Shown: piece by piece, positions 13,990 to 26,341 of the stretch
Numbering within the stretch: the stretch's first letter is position 1
Layout: every line of letters starts with the position of its first letter
From: Lithospermum erythrorhizon
Taxonomy: Eukaryota; Streptophyta; Magnoliopsida; Boraginales; Boraginaceae
Direction of reading: 5' to 3'
NCBI GenBank assembly: GCA_019722365.1
Contig: JADFUC010000780.1
Span: 1-64,000, forward strand
Length of the DNA: 64,000 bases
Notes under the pieces: model-generated
Databases searched by the model: none
Told to the model about the DNA's origin: nothing
The model's input: the letters and a program-made list of their open reading frames with translations, nothing else
Made by a program: the position numbers and the translations under genes

Positions 13990-15670
13990 GTTTCAGGATA
14001 TCTTTACCTTTATTGAGTCTTTACTTGTTCTTAATATTATGACACCATTGGGAGGTCGGTCGAGGTTAAACACGATATAGAGATTTTCTCCCCAAGAGCG
14101 AAGAATCAATTGTTAGTCATGGGATCTACTTCCCGCTTGAATTGATAGATTTTGATCTTCTATCTTGTGAACGGATCAACAAGCCAGAGACATCACGCCA
14201 AAATCGACTACCACCGCAAGGAGATTATTTTTATGAACCGGAAAAAGTAGAGTTGATATTGTGTTTGAGGGAGATAGGAAGATTCTCGCCATCAAGTTTT
14301 ATTTCTCGCAAATGGGAGGCCGTGAAGTCATTTAAGAAAGGTCGCTACTGGTATCTCTGTACGGGTCGACTTGAGAGCCGAGAGCAAAGCTGGGAGGACG
14401 CCGAGTTGTCCGTGAGTATGTCGATGTTTTTCCGGAGGAGTTGCCAGCCACCGAGAGAGAATCGAGTTCAAGGGACAGGTAGTTTCCACCGCAGACCGAT
14501 TTCTATCACACAGATGTAATCCGCCCAAAGTAGAAGTCGGTAGTCAAGACCTGAGTCAAGTAGAACTACTTGATAAGGGGCTCGTCGTACTCCGAGTGTT
14601 TCTCCGTGGTACCCGCCTGCTTAGAAAAAGAAAGACGGTACGCTGAGGTTGTATCGACTCTCACGTGCGCTGAATGTGCGACTATCAAGCAACTCCTATC
14701 CGCCGCTGGTAGATGTGATGATTTATTTTTGACCAGCCAGGGTGCTTTAATATTAAGATTGGATTTGAGATCCCGGTACTACCATTGAGGATTATGAGGG
14801 TGACATTCCAAATCAACCTTTCGATCCAGGTAATAAGCGACCATGAAGTTTGCGATAACGCCGTTGGGTCAATTAACGCACCGCATGCTCATGGATTTAA
14901 TGAACCGGGCTGCCTGGGAGTTCCCTATCACCCCAGATTGCGTTTGGCTGGATGATATTCTCGATCTACTCGAGTGACGCTGGAGGAGCAACGGCACTTC
15001 CTATGGATTGTGTCGAGACATCGGTACGCCACCACACTGTACGCTAAGTTTAAGTAAACATGCACTCGTCAGAGAAACTACGCCTGGGTCACGCAGTATC
15101 GTGAAGGTGTATTTGTGGACCCCCCCGAAGGTGGAGGCTATGTGAGTAATCGAGCGACTCACCAGTGTGACCCAGGCGAGGAGTTTTTGGCTCGCTAGGT
15201 ATTGGCTGTAGAGGTTTAACGTAGATTGATCATGAAGTCCCACGACTGTCGACCAGACGGTCGCCTTTCTATTCGGGATGAGGATCGTGAGAGGTGTTTC
15301 CAAAGAGTTAAAGGCAAAGTTGGGATCATCAAGATCTGTTTTGCCTCTACCATCCCGGGTCCGAGGTTCGTGATCTACTGTGCTGATGCTTCGCACCGTG
15401 GGTCGGGTCGCTGTCACGCAAAACGGAGAATGATTTCTTACGCCCATTGCTTGAGAACCACGAAATTACTCTCTCTCCAACCAATGATCTTCTTGAGTCA
15501 GTAGCGTATTGTTTTTGCATTGAGCCTCGCTGAGTGGGACATTTGTATGGGGTTGATGCCAGATTTCAACATCACAAAAGTCCCAAATATCTACCGACCT
15601 AAAGCAGAACTCCGACCTGAGTGCAGAGACGGATGGGAGTTTATCATCGCATTTAATGCCGCCGGAATCG
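13990..15670 (+). pseudogene. Gypsy pol pseudogene: protease, RT, RNase H
   Basis: Protease-region remains (GRSVEVKHD, then a DFDLL-like string) lie at 14.05-14.17 kb. RT remains at 14.8-15.0 kb include the LMDLMNR segment and the catalytic-loop equivalent VWLDDIL near 14,944-14,964, where the family usually has FVDDIL. RNase H remains at 15.28-15.53 kb include FVIYC.DASHRG and MISYA. The order is that of Ty3/gypsy. At least five frame changes are needed to follow it, so it is dead. Homology ends near 15.66 kb: integrase, chromodomain and 3' LTR are missing, so the element is truncated. Confidence 0.8.
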
Positions 15671-16497
15671 AATGGAGCCCAATTACCTAAAGAAAGGTAT
15701 CTCCAAGAGTATCCACACCAACAAATGATCTAAACTTCGGTGTTACTAGAACAATTTGGGAGCTGGAAATGAAAAGCTCAAGATTGAAAGACAGATTGAG
15801 GATATTAGTTCATATTTGCTCGCTATTAGATGATATTATTGTGCTTAAATATTATATTTAATACTCGTTCGCTCCTTTACTTGTTTTTCTAGTCATTTGC
15901 ACATAAATTAAGAAAATACAAAGAATCAAAAGATAATAAAATATAAAATGTCAATTAATTGAACATATAATTGGGTTATTGATAATTTAATAATAAAAGT
16001 AGTCAACAAGCATTGAAAAATTTAAAATACAATTTTCTATGCTAGAAGGACAAAAGTATTTTCTGGAACAAAAATTAAGGTTAAAAAGACAACAAAGAGG
16101 AACTAAGTGGCATGCTTATTATTTAAGTGACAAATACATGACATTTATTGATCTTTTATTTCCTTCTTTTGTACGAATATTTGATGAAAGCTGTGAGTTT
16201 TCTGACAAACTAAAGGAAAATAAATTAATTAAAAAAATTTGAAGTACTATCAAGACGGGTTTGGGACTGCACTTAATTAGATCGAATCGACCTAATATTT
16301 GATATATGGTATGCAAAAGTTTAAAAGAAAACCCTTGTAGAAAAACACAAGTAGTCAGCATCTACGTTGAGCAAAACCGTAAAAAAATGTTGCAACTCTT
16401 TATAAAGCTTATCTCGAGTTAGCTTTATCGTGAGTTCATTCGACGAACGCTCCTCAATCGTTCTCTAGTATTATTTAATTATGTTTTAGTTGCGTAA
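15671..16497. other. AT-rich spacer, nothing recognised
   Basis: This stretch separates the truncated gypsy pol from the copia LTR. It holds a 67-codon plus-strand frame at 16,039-16,242 of lysine-rich composition with no recognisable domain. The codon usage follows the AT bias of the DNA, so it is probably a chance frame. Confidence 0.4.
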
Positions 16498-17274
16498 TGA
16501 ATGGAAAATGAATGCAATTTTGTGACTTTTAAAACCACATTGACATGGAGGAATTGCATTTCCTCCACTTTATATAGTGCTTTACCTAGTGCAAAGTGTG
16601 TGCCGAAGTCAGTTGTAATCTGTTTGCCACGCAGCGCACGCCAGCAGTTCGGCTCTAGTAGATACCATTAGTTCGGTTTGACAAATATAACGATAATAAT
16701 AATCCGGGAGCAGGCCTGGGATCTGGGAGGTCTTAATTGAGCTCGAAGACTCATTTTTCAGTATACTATCTTTTGCACCCCAAAGTTTGCGTGACCTTTT
16801 CCTTCTACCGTTGGGAGAGATTTAAGCAGCACAACATTCACACGAAGCTCGCGATCAGAGGTCATAGCCTATTAACTATCATAGATAAGTAGCTAATAAG
16901 TAGTAGAGTAAATGGCGACCGATCACCCTTTCACCCCTACACTCACTTATATAACTTGAATGTTTCCCCACGTGGGGGCCAGAGACACACAAGAAAGAAA
17001 TCATCCACTACAAAGCAAAAAAATATTTTCCTTCGGTGAAAACTCGCTCTCTCGCTATCGAATTGCTGTAGTGCTTCTAAGGCGTTGTCTGTTCTAACCA
17101 TCAGATTCAGAACTCCTGGCCATTTCAAAAGTCCCAAGGACATACGTGGCAGGAGCAACCGGGTTTGCTGAAATCAGGCTGGGCACAAATAAGCCTGGGT
17201 CGACGTTTAGTTTGTTCGATTTTCAGCGAAAAGTTCTCTCTGTTATTCTTCTGTATTCAACGTTAACTTCTACA
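16498..17274 (+). repeat. 5' LTR of copia family A
   Basis: About 777 bp. It starts TGAATGG and ends near CTTCTACA. Shared landmarks with the 22.1-kb and 37.1-kb copies include 'TTTTGCACCCCAAA', the block around 'CACTCACTTATATAACTT', and the end 'CAACGTTAACTT'. The 'CACTTATATAACTT' block is a plausible TATA box for the element transcript. Confidence 0.8.
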
Positions 17275-17309
17275 GCCTTAAACCATTTGGACACGTAACC
17301 TTAGTAGTG

Positions 17310-18365
17310 AACTTCGAGAAGCCTCCTTCGTTGATAAACCCAAACGCTTTCTTTCCTCGACCACAAGGACTGACGCCATCGGTTGGTTGTTACATCCTCG
17401 ACATGGTTCATTACCCACGGTGATGGAAATATTTTTGATGCATTAGGGATCTTTATTCCTCGGTGGAAGTCAGTCTAACTGGTGCACTTTGACTACTCCA
17501 AAGCTGAGAATGGATCTGCTGGCCTCCGCAGTTAGCTGATCTATGATTATGCCTCAACTGAGGCTGCCTCATGTATGTCTTCTGTATGCAGAATCAAAAG
17601 GTGGAGGGAATGTATGATGTTCTACCCGACAACTCCTGAAGTTTGTCGCGGGTTTCTACCGTAGGAAGCTCCCTGCTTCCGCAACTGCAAATCCTCGTTG
17701 TTACTGGCCGGTGCACGGAAAACACTCTACTTGCTTCATGTCGAAACTATATCCTTAAACGGATCGTTTTGTGACTTTTTCCAAGATATCGCGACCCCTT
17801 GACACGGCCAAGAAAGTGTGGGACGCTTAGAGTATAAATACGGTAACTCAAGATGTCGGAGTCAAGAAGTTCATCATTGGGAAATTTCGATTTCAAGATG
17901 GTCGATGAGAAATCGATAGATGCGCAAAGTTCAAGAACTCAAGTAATGTTTCATGGAATTCACGAGGGAATGGTTGTGAGTGAAAGCTTCAAGTGGTCAA
18001 GTATCATTGAAAACTACCCCTCCTCGGGTTGGAAAGATTCTCAAAACTACCTCAAACATGTCGAAAGGAAACCCACTCCGAAGCGAGAGGCCTTTACGCC
18101 TTCGATCGGTGAAGACAATAGAAATAAATGAAAGCAGTAAAAGAATGATTCAAGGCCTTTTTGGGAGAAGAAAGAGCTAATGTCGTGGAGCATGGCTCGG
18201 GATCCGCATCTTTCAAAAAGGCAAGCGTAAAGATCACAAAACTGTAGGCTGTAGGATCAACTTCAAGAAGAAATTCTAGCGGGAAATGTTTCAATCGCTG
18301 CCAAAGGCGGTCACAAAACACACGAGTGTCGCATTCCCTAAGAAGAAGAAAGCCCTTATGAAAAG
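17310..18365 (+). pseudogene. Copia family A gag pseudogene (UBN2-type) with CCHC knuckle
   Basis: Reading across frames gives the UBN2-type gag of plant copia elements. The stretch at about 17.82-18.13 kb includes FKMVDEKSID, a VMFHGIHEGMVVSESF string, and W+D..NYLKH followed by EDNRNK. At about 18.27-18.34 kb a CFN.C..GGHK..EC zinc-knuckle remnant is followed by a lysine-rich tail. Gag would assemble the cytoplasmic particle. The longest uninterrupted frame (17,853-18,131) covers only about a third of it. The start is taken from the homologous region at 37.66 kb, where the usual start codon is also damaged. Confidence 0.8.
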
Positions 18366-21300
18366 CTTAACATGGTTAATAAAGTGACTAGTGGGATGTC
18401 CGACATCAACCGTTCACATGGTTTCCGAAGTGAACTCAGGTTCAAACCCAAGTGGAACGGGCGGATTGACATCGCTACTAGGCACATATGTACCGCCAAG
18501 GAGTTTTTCAATAAACTTCAAGCCACTTACCAATCGGAGAAAAGATGTATATGGGGAATTCTTCGACTTTCTACAATTGAAGGTGAAGGTACCATTGTGC
18601 TCAAGACGACATCGTGAGCGGTGCTCGACTCAATCGCCAGATGCGCCGTAAGTCCTCAAAGAATCTTCATCTCGATTGTTGCTACAAACATGGGTTTCTC
18701 AGACATGGTTATAGAAGCGGATAGCTCACCTCTTGCCACTCAAGGTGAATGTTTGTAGCAAAGGCTATGTCCTTGACGGTCTATTTAAACCGAATGTAAT
18801 GGACTATTTCAAAATGAATGTAAATGGCTACTACTTCGCTATTCTGATTGAAGTCTCAAAAATATTTGGTACGCTAGACAGACACGAAATTTTAATTCTC
18901 ACGGAAACTCCGGAAAGCAACTGAAAGCCGCTCCTAAATTTCAATTTGATGCTAAATTCAAATGTGAGACATGTGTCAAGCTTAAGCAAACGACTACCTT
19001 CAAATCTATTAAGCAGAAATAAACTCCTGTGATCTAATCCCATAAATGGGACAGCCACACATACTTATTCAACACCATCTAGGAAACAAGTTTATTTCTT
19101 TATAACATTTGTCGATGACAAAGACAAAATAGGCCAGTTATGTGTATCTTTTGAAAAGCAAAGATAGGGCAATACTAAAGTTTGCACTTTACAAAGATTT
19201 AAGTCTAAAAATCAACTTGACAAGAAAATCAAGGCGACACGAAGTTGATGGTGGTAGGTCATGTTGCACCGTTGGTCGGTTGTTCCCCAACATGGAATAA
19301 TGCACCTAAGTGACAGACCCTACCACCACACTCCAGTCGGGAGTAGTTGAACGAAGAATAGGACTTTAAAAAGAGTATTTTGATGAATTCCTTCTCTTTG
19401 ACAAGTTCAGCGCCACCACAAACGCTAAAAGAATTTATCGCCTATCATTTTCGTTAAATAGAGTACCTCAGAACATTTAGATGAGACGCCCTATCAATTA
19501 TTTAGAGGTTCTAAACCCACATATTATCATTCCTTTGAGGGTTGGGTTGTGTTCCTCTGCTATGTCATGGTTCCAATTACCAAAGCAAATAGCATGTGAC
19601 CAAAGACAAGAGATTCAATCTTTCATTGATATGCACACGTAACAAGAAATAAGATATAGGTTTTAGTACATAAATCTGAAAATCCAAGAGTCCACAAAAA
19701 TACTATACTTTGAGTCTGTAGAATGCAACATTTTTTGAGAATGTTTTCCTTTGAAACTAAGAGGTTAACCTAGTTCTTCAAAGAAGATCATGTACATTCC
19801 ACTAAAGCAAGATCATAATATTTGATAACATGTGAGTGAAATTGATGAAAATAGAGAGGCTATGAATGAAGATAGTCCAAGTGAGGAAAATGAGGTTGAA
19901 CCCCGATGGAGTAAAAGGGCAAGCAAGAGTTTGAAAAATCGCTCTGCCTCGCATTTTGTGACTTATATGGTACAAAGTGAACCTCGAACTTACCATGGTG
20001 CAAATGGTTTCAACTTAAGGGACCTTTATGGAAAGAAGCACCAAAGTGAGATTGATTCAATTCTTCAAAATCGCACTTTGGAATCAGTAGGATCTTCCAC
20101 CAGATGCGCAAGCCTTTTAAGTCAAAATGGATTTTAAAAGGAAGATGAAGACCGATTGAACTATAGATAAAGCATTAAAGCGTAAAGTTAGCTTCATTTG
20201 TGGTAATGTACGTAAAGAGGGACTAGACTATTTTGATACTTACTCACCGTTATCGAAATTACATCCATACGTGTGATATCGCGGACCGTCATTTTACTTA
20301 ACCGAAGTACACCAAATGGACGTAGCACCATGCTTTCTAAACGGCATTCAGTTTAAGAATCTATATGGGGAACAACCCAGATTTTGCTTTTTGTAGTTCG
20401 GGAAAGAGGATAAGCAAAAGGACTCAGAAGTCCTTGCATCTGCTAAAGCAAGCACCAAAGTTAATGGCATGACAAATTTAATAAAACCATGTTGTCAAAC
20501 GGCTTCAAGATGTAAACAGAATGCGATAAAGGTGTCTACGCAAAGCACTACGTTAGATGGATATGTCATACTATGCTCCCTACGTTGACGACATGTCATC
20601 AGTGAGCAATCATAAAATGATGCAGCCAACAAAAGACATGTTGAATGAAAAAATTTGACATGAAAGACACGACACGCTGAAGTATCATTTTAGGGTTAAG
20701 ATTAGCGAAATCAATGTGACTGGGCTGAGCCAAACACTATAAGTCGACACGATACTAAACAAATTTAGTAAAGGTAAATCGGCGCAAAATTTCAAAGACC
20801 TCTATGGATATAAGTCATCATCTAACACTGAATAAAGGAGAAATCAGTGGTCGCCAACTAGAGTATTCTCAAATAATAGTGTAGTCTCATGTACTCCACG
20901 AGTCGTGATCATGCCCGATATCATACAATCGTCAAGAAGTTGCTGTGCATAGTAATCCTAGTCACGGTAACATCGAAAGTTGCGAGCAGCGCGTGACTCA
21001 GATACTTGGAGATATACCCGAAACCATGGGTTGCATTATACAAGATATCCAAATGTTTGAAGGGCACAATTGACGCCATTGATATCGATATCAAGGATTC
21101 TAAGTCTACAAGTTGGATATATTTTCACTTTGGGAGTGCAAATTGGAAGTCTCTAAAGCAAACAAGCTATTGCTAGTCCACTATGAATCTGAGTTCATAG
21201 CATCGACAACGTGGAGAAGAGGTCACTGGTTGCTACTGCTTTCGAGGACACATCCTCGAATGGAAATACCAAGATCGCTAATTTGCATACATTGCGATGT

Positions 21301-21420
21301 AATAATCGGTACTGGACGGGCACAAAGTTATATGTGAGTAACGGGTAGTCACTTAGCGATATACGTTGCCGACATAATACCATATTAGGAAATTAATCTC
21401 AACCTGAGTTATCAATGTCG
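18366..21420 (+). pseudogene. Copia family A pol pseudogene (PR, INT, RT, RNase H)
   Basis: Domains follow in copia order. The aspartic protease region with a D(T/I)A.RHIC-like string lies near 18.46 kb. The GAG-pre-integrase/zinc region, with C..C-like cysteines in KCETCV, is at 18.96-19.0 kb. The integrase core with ITFVDDK is near 19.11 kb. The linker and RT start, with EIDSILQN and LDYFDTYSPL, are at 20.05-20.26 kb. The RNase H end, with SEFIAST, ICIHCD and GRAQSYM, is at 21.18-21.34 kb. Many stops and frameshifts interrupt it; the largest frame is 101 codons. It encodes no functional enzyme as written. Confidence 0.8.
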
Positions 21421-22122
21421 ACTACATAAGTGTCAAAGGATAACATCAGGATCCGCTTAACCAAAGTGGTTAAATAAAGAACTAGTTGTGAGAAATCATC
21501 AATGTGGAACGGGCCGCAAAGCCCATTAGATAATATGGTTAAGATGAAAACCCAACCTAGTCGACTGAGATCCCAAAGTTGAACCAGTTCAACTAGACAA
21601 CCTAATTGTAATCATAGTTAAATCAATCGCTGGGTTTCACCCTTCACCCATTCCTCTGGACGGAACAAATGATACCCGTAGGAATGTGATAGCTTTGCTC
21701 TTAATGACTCTCTTGGAAAAGATTACTAGATCTAGTAAAAACGCATCACGGTTACTGCGAAAAGTCGAGAAGTCACCTGCGAAGCTAAAGTAGAGGTCGC
21801 TTAGAGGAGGAAACGAGAGGGCACATTGAGGAATTCACGGTAATCCAGCAAGTCCATGGCTGCAACCTGACAACAATTCCATGAGAACCGAAGCAAGTAT
21901 TGATTGACACTGCATGTAGTATGTCGTTGTTTTCTTACTGTAAGCAAAAGAATGGTTCAAGGGTCGCAGCCTACCAGTTTTGGTCTACAGAATTCTACTT
22001 CTAAATCACAAAGGAAAGGTTCATGGTCTCAGCCTACCTTATCCTATGCGTGTGTGTCGGTCGCTAGTTATCACCAACCTATATTTGTTTTAAAATTACA
22101 TTCACGCTGGGATCATGGAGAA

Positions 22123-22884
22123 TGAATGGAAAATGAATGCAATTTGTGACTTTTAAAACCACATTGGACAATGGAGGAATCATGATTCACTTTATATGTG
22201 TTGGCTTAATCCAAGAAAGTTGTAAAAGGAAGTCACGAGAATGTCATGTTTTACGCAGTGCACGCTAAAGTCAGTTTAGTATAGCTCATTAGTTCGCTCT
22301 CGATATCATAACGATAATAATAATCCGGAGCGGGCCTGGGGTCTCGGGAGGTCTTAATCGAGCTCAAGACTGGCCGTGATACCTCATCTTTTTGCACCCC
22401 AAAAGTTTGCGCACTTTCCTCTCTACCGCTTTGAGACGAAGAGGCACAACATTCATGAAGTTGCATCTGGGAGGTCAAGCATGCCTATTAACTACCTTAT
22501 AGTTGGTCAGTAGTGTAGTAACGGGGCGATCGAGCACCACCCCTACACTCACTTATATAACTTTGAACAAATTTCATCGCTAGAGACACAAGAAAACGAA
22601 ATCATCCACTCACAAAGCAAAAAATATTTTCTCGTGAAACTTCGCTTTCTCACATCGGAATATTGCTAGAAAGTTTAAGGCAAATGGCCGGGTTCTAACC
22701 ATTGTATCCTCGGGAATCGCTGCTCTTAAAGTCCTACACATACGGTAGGAAACAACTGCTTTGGCGCGGAAACGCACCAGGTTGCACAAGCCGTGGTTGA
22801 TGTTTAGCTTTGTCGATTTCCTAGCAAAAGTCTCTTCGTTATTCTTCTCTGCTCAACGTTAACTTGCTCAACGTTAACTTTACG
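22123..22884 (+). repeat. 3' LTR of copia family A
   Basis: Collinear with the 16.5-kb LTR from TGAATGGAAAATGAATG to the CAACGTTAACTT end. The last dozen bases are duplicated ('GCTCAACGTTAACTT' occurs twice), so the terminal base is uncertain by a few positions. Confidence 0.8.
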
Positions 22885-25440
22885 CTTCAATTAGGTTTTT
22901 AATAGTATGATTTAGCTATCATATGATGTTAAGTTAATGTAATGTGGATTTTGTGGTGCATTTTGTTTAATGTGAATTAGCTATGTTAACGTTATGAATG
23001 GATTTTGTTTCGCTATTTATTGTTTTGGTATCAAATCTTTATTACTGATTAAAATTTAAGGTTAGTCATAAATTTCAGATGCTTTTATTGACTTTTCTTT
23101 TAACAACATATAAATTTTAGCTATAAATATAATTTTTAGTTATAATTACTTTTATTTTTTAAATATAAAATACTAATTTATTTATATCATAAAGCTTTTC
23201 TAAGAATATATAAAATTCAGATGTTCAGATAAATTATTTTAGCCTTTCTACAATTCAAAAGATTTCTCTCAACTTTATAAGTTATTTTACGTAAACATGA
23301 AAAAATTCTCTGCATGTCACAAATGGTGCTCAAAAATAAATTGATACCTTATAAACGACATACTTATAAATGTTTGCTTTGTCGCTATAAATTAAAAAGC
23401 GTTAGCCAAATGGCCTCGTTGTCTCCTCACACTTAACAAAATAAGCAAACATGTGTGGTCCTGGCTACCCACGCTGGGGAGATGTATGATCAGTATGATA
23501 GAAAAACTCCTCATAATCGCACCAATTTTTGAACATTTCTTTTAATTCAAACTTTTTATTGATAAGGATCTAAAAAAAATTCAAAATCTAATTCATATTT
23601 ATGAACTTTTATTTCAAAAGGTATTATATGCTTTGGAATAATTTCAAAATTGATTTGTTTTTTTTCACCTCATGAACATTTTATTAGACGGTGAAGATTC
23701 AAAAGCTTCTCTAAACAGTACTATTTTTATTCTTGGCAAGATTTTGTCACATTTTTTTTGCAAATGAACTGTGAGTTTTATTAATAAAAGGAAAACCATC
23801 CCAAAAGTCATTACAAGAACTTCGGCCAAAGGAATACTACAATTGTTGGCTCACAAACTATCCCCATTCTATAATGGACATCAATCTCCTATCAGTCCAA
23901 ATAATAGCTTCAAGAGATCAACCCATCTCTCATACCCAATTAGGAAGCATCTCACTGGCCCAGCCCAAAGAAAACCTACCTCACCGTATACTACTCCTGC
24001 GAAGCCACTGTCAACTTAATCAATTAACCCTTCTTTGTTGAATTTCACCTGAGAACTTAAAAGGTTTTGGTTAGTTGAAGAGTCACCCCTTACTCTACAA
24101 TAAAGAAGGAGATGTATAAAGCGTCCTCTCTAGGATGAAATCATTCAAACAAATGGTTGCAAGTCAAACAATGGTCGTAACATCTTCTTTGAGTAGACAG
24201 TAGCAAAAACAAACCGGAATTGCTATACACACACCAAAACAAGAAGTGATCAAGGTCAATCAAAAACAAAGTGAATGTTAAATTTGAAATTTTCATTATT
24301 AAAGACACTGTAAACTTTACGATCTCGACGACATTCAAAAACTTCTATTCGAATTAAAAATAATCAAATTAATGTAAGAAAAGACGTCAAAATGGGACAT
24401 ATACACATTTTTTCAAATTACTATATAACATATTAAAATTATTCAGCTCAAAATTAAAAAAATTCAACTCATAAAATCAAAATGTGAACAATCTTTTATG
24501 GGGACGATCGTAGTATTTTTAAATGCAGTTCACCCAGATATTATTCCTTCAATAGTATGAATTTATTGAAATAGCTATCCAATATAATGTTCTTTCAAAC
24601 AATATGAATCACACTAAAAAACTCCAGCAAAATGAACAAGAAAACTATATATGTGAAATTTTATAGACTAAAAGTTGAATAACACCGAACTACAACAAAT
24701 CACATCATGATTTAAGACCTAATTTAATCATCAAATTTAAGAACAATGACAACTACAAAAGTAACGCGTGAAAAATAAAAATAACACACCTAATTATATA
24801 TGCTCACTCTCTCGCGAGTTTTAACCTCGCTTGCCGCTTCTAGTAAATCAACCAAAACATACATTCGGAAATCAGTACAATCACCTAACAAAACAAACAC
24901 TTAATCGAAGAATATTTTATAAAGACAACACTCTCAATCACAAAGTTCTCACAATATTATCAATGGTTTTATTCAATAATATTCTCTTTAAGAATTGTTT
25001 AGGATTTATTATTTTTATGATACTAAACTATTGAAAAAGTTATAATCTAACTAGGAACCTCTAATGCCTCAAACAAGCTGAAATGGTCTAAAAATATCGT
25101 ATCTTCAGCAGGCCGACGTCCCCTCCCAAAGAATGATCCAGGGCCGATTGCAATACAAGAGTAACCAAAAATCGGTGTCCAATTGGTCGCTCTAATAAAG
25201 GCAGTGAGCCAATGGGGGCTGACAAGCCTCGCCCGGCTCGAAAACTCAGCCTTCAAAGTCAACAATCTCCCCACCAAGATATTTTTCGTCACTACCCTCT
25301 CAAGCTCCATTCTCAAAGAACCCTTCGATTATGTTCTCATGAACATTAATCAAAGTTGAATACAACTTCGCTTGGCCTTTGTTACTGTCAGAATATATAT
25401 CCGCCGGATACGATCTCTCGAATCCTCTCAAGCTTTAAAA
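22885..25440. other. AT-rich intergenic DNA, no supported gene
   Basis: Low-complexity, A/T-rich sequence. The frames at 23,771 (+), 24,141 (-), 24,831 (+) and 25,047 (-) are 65-89 codons and have no domain I recognise. The segment near 23.77-24.06 kb, read on the minus strand, ends in an AATAAAA-like tail that resembles the 3' end of a retroposon, but this is too weak to call. Confidence 0.4.
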
Positions 25441-25449
25441 CTCAATTTT

Positions 25450-26040
25450 CCAATATTAAATGAATGAAATGATACCTCTGGGCCCCATATGCCTTGTTCT
25501 AGCAAAGAAACACAAAATTCTTAAATTTATAAATAAGACTTTCACAATCACAACCAACGTATTTCTACCATGCTCAAGATCTCACTTCTTTCAAAAAAAA
25601 GTTCGAACCATCATTTCCTTCACACCTTCCACCATAGCAACATACTCACAACTAGACAATGCTACTATAGTCGCGTACTGTCTTCTACCATCGCAAAGAG
25701 TCTAAACGTGAACACGTATCCACTAATAGATCTTTTAATATCAACATCACCACCATTTTCAAGATTTACATATTCTATTAACCCCAACTCGTATTGAAAC
25801 ACAAAGCCTTTTCAAAGACTACCATTCATGTATCTTAAAATCCACTTCACGCTCAATGTTCTCTTCCTAGGTTGTATATATCTACTAACAACTCCCAATC
25901 GTGACGCAAGAATATTAGGCCTTGCTGCACATCATTGTATACATAAGTGCTACCTACGCCCTGGTGGTATAATAATATAAGATAACTTCCGGGAAGCATA
26001 ATACCCCTTTTAATTTCAAAAATTACACTGATCAAGCCAG
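25450..26040 (-). pseudogene. Copia RT-end and RNase H relic
   Basis: On the minus strand, across several frames, the order is that of the copia RT connection and RNase H. A VGS.Y-like segment and a P.REH-like segment (NLGREH) lie at 25.86-26.03 kb. VKWILRYMNGSL follows at about 25.83 kb and DVDIKRSISGYVFTF near 25.71-25.74 kb. After that come an alternating-frame EAEY-like region and an RTRHMGPRYHFIH-like region near 25.46-25.49 kb. Stops and frameshifts abound. It lies downstream, in the minus sense, of a copia-type gag at 26.34-27.43 kb. The two may be ends of one internally deleted element, but lineage identity was not tested. Confidence 0.7.
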
Positions 26041-26341
26041 ATTCCTTTGTCAAGACTTTGACCACAAATTACTTTTTATTCTCTAACCCAAAAAATATAA
26101 AATTGATATTATTGGATTCATTTTTAAAAATACTTTATTATTATTTATTATAATTTTTTCATAGTATATATAAAAGAATTGATATTAAATCAAGGCTCTA
26201 AAAACGAGAAAATCTTATTAATTTGAAATGGAGGGAGTATATCACACATAAACATCTTATCATACACATATTATAAGTAGAGATAAGCTATAATATCATA
26301 TGTTAGTTTTATTTCAGACTAGGCATATTATAATTATCATT
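26041..26341. other. AT-rich gap with a Stowaway-like terminus
   Basis: At about 26,229-26,238 the string GGAGGGAGTA occurs, which is the inner-to-outer reading of the common CTCCCTCC Stowaway/mariner MITE terminus followed by a TA. The matching left terminus was not found; 26.09 kb is the approximate place where one would expect it. It may be a MITE fragment. Otherwise the segment shows only A/T-rich DNA. Confidence 0.3.

Larger units (their letters stand above)
16498..22884 (+). mobile_element. Full-length but broken Ty1/copia retrotransposon (family A)
   Basis: Two direct LTRs (16,498-17,274 and 22,123-22,884) flank gag and pol remains in copia order: gag, CCHC knuckle, protease, integrase, RT, RNase H. 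A third, partial copy of the same family (LTR, gag, protease) lies at 37,118-39,068. Both LTRs start TGAATGGAAAATG. They differ by many small indels and substitutions, so the element is old or poorly resolved. No clear 5-bp target duplication could be matched at the edges. Confidence 0.85.

Noticed and set aside
14142..14519. 125-codon plus-strand open frame in the gypsy pol region as an independent gene
   Set aside because: It lies between protease and RT remains and is only one of several frames needed to follow gypsy pol; it is part of the pseudogene, not a separate gene.
15001..15447. 148-codon minus-strand open frame
   Set aside because: Antisense to gypsy RT/RNase H remains that are recognisable on the plus strand.
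23771..24060. Possible 3' end of a LINE on the minus strand
   Set aside because: Suggestive tail phrases only; no RT or endonuclease motifs nearby.
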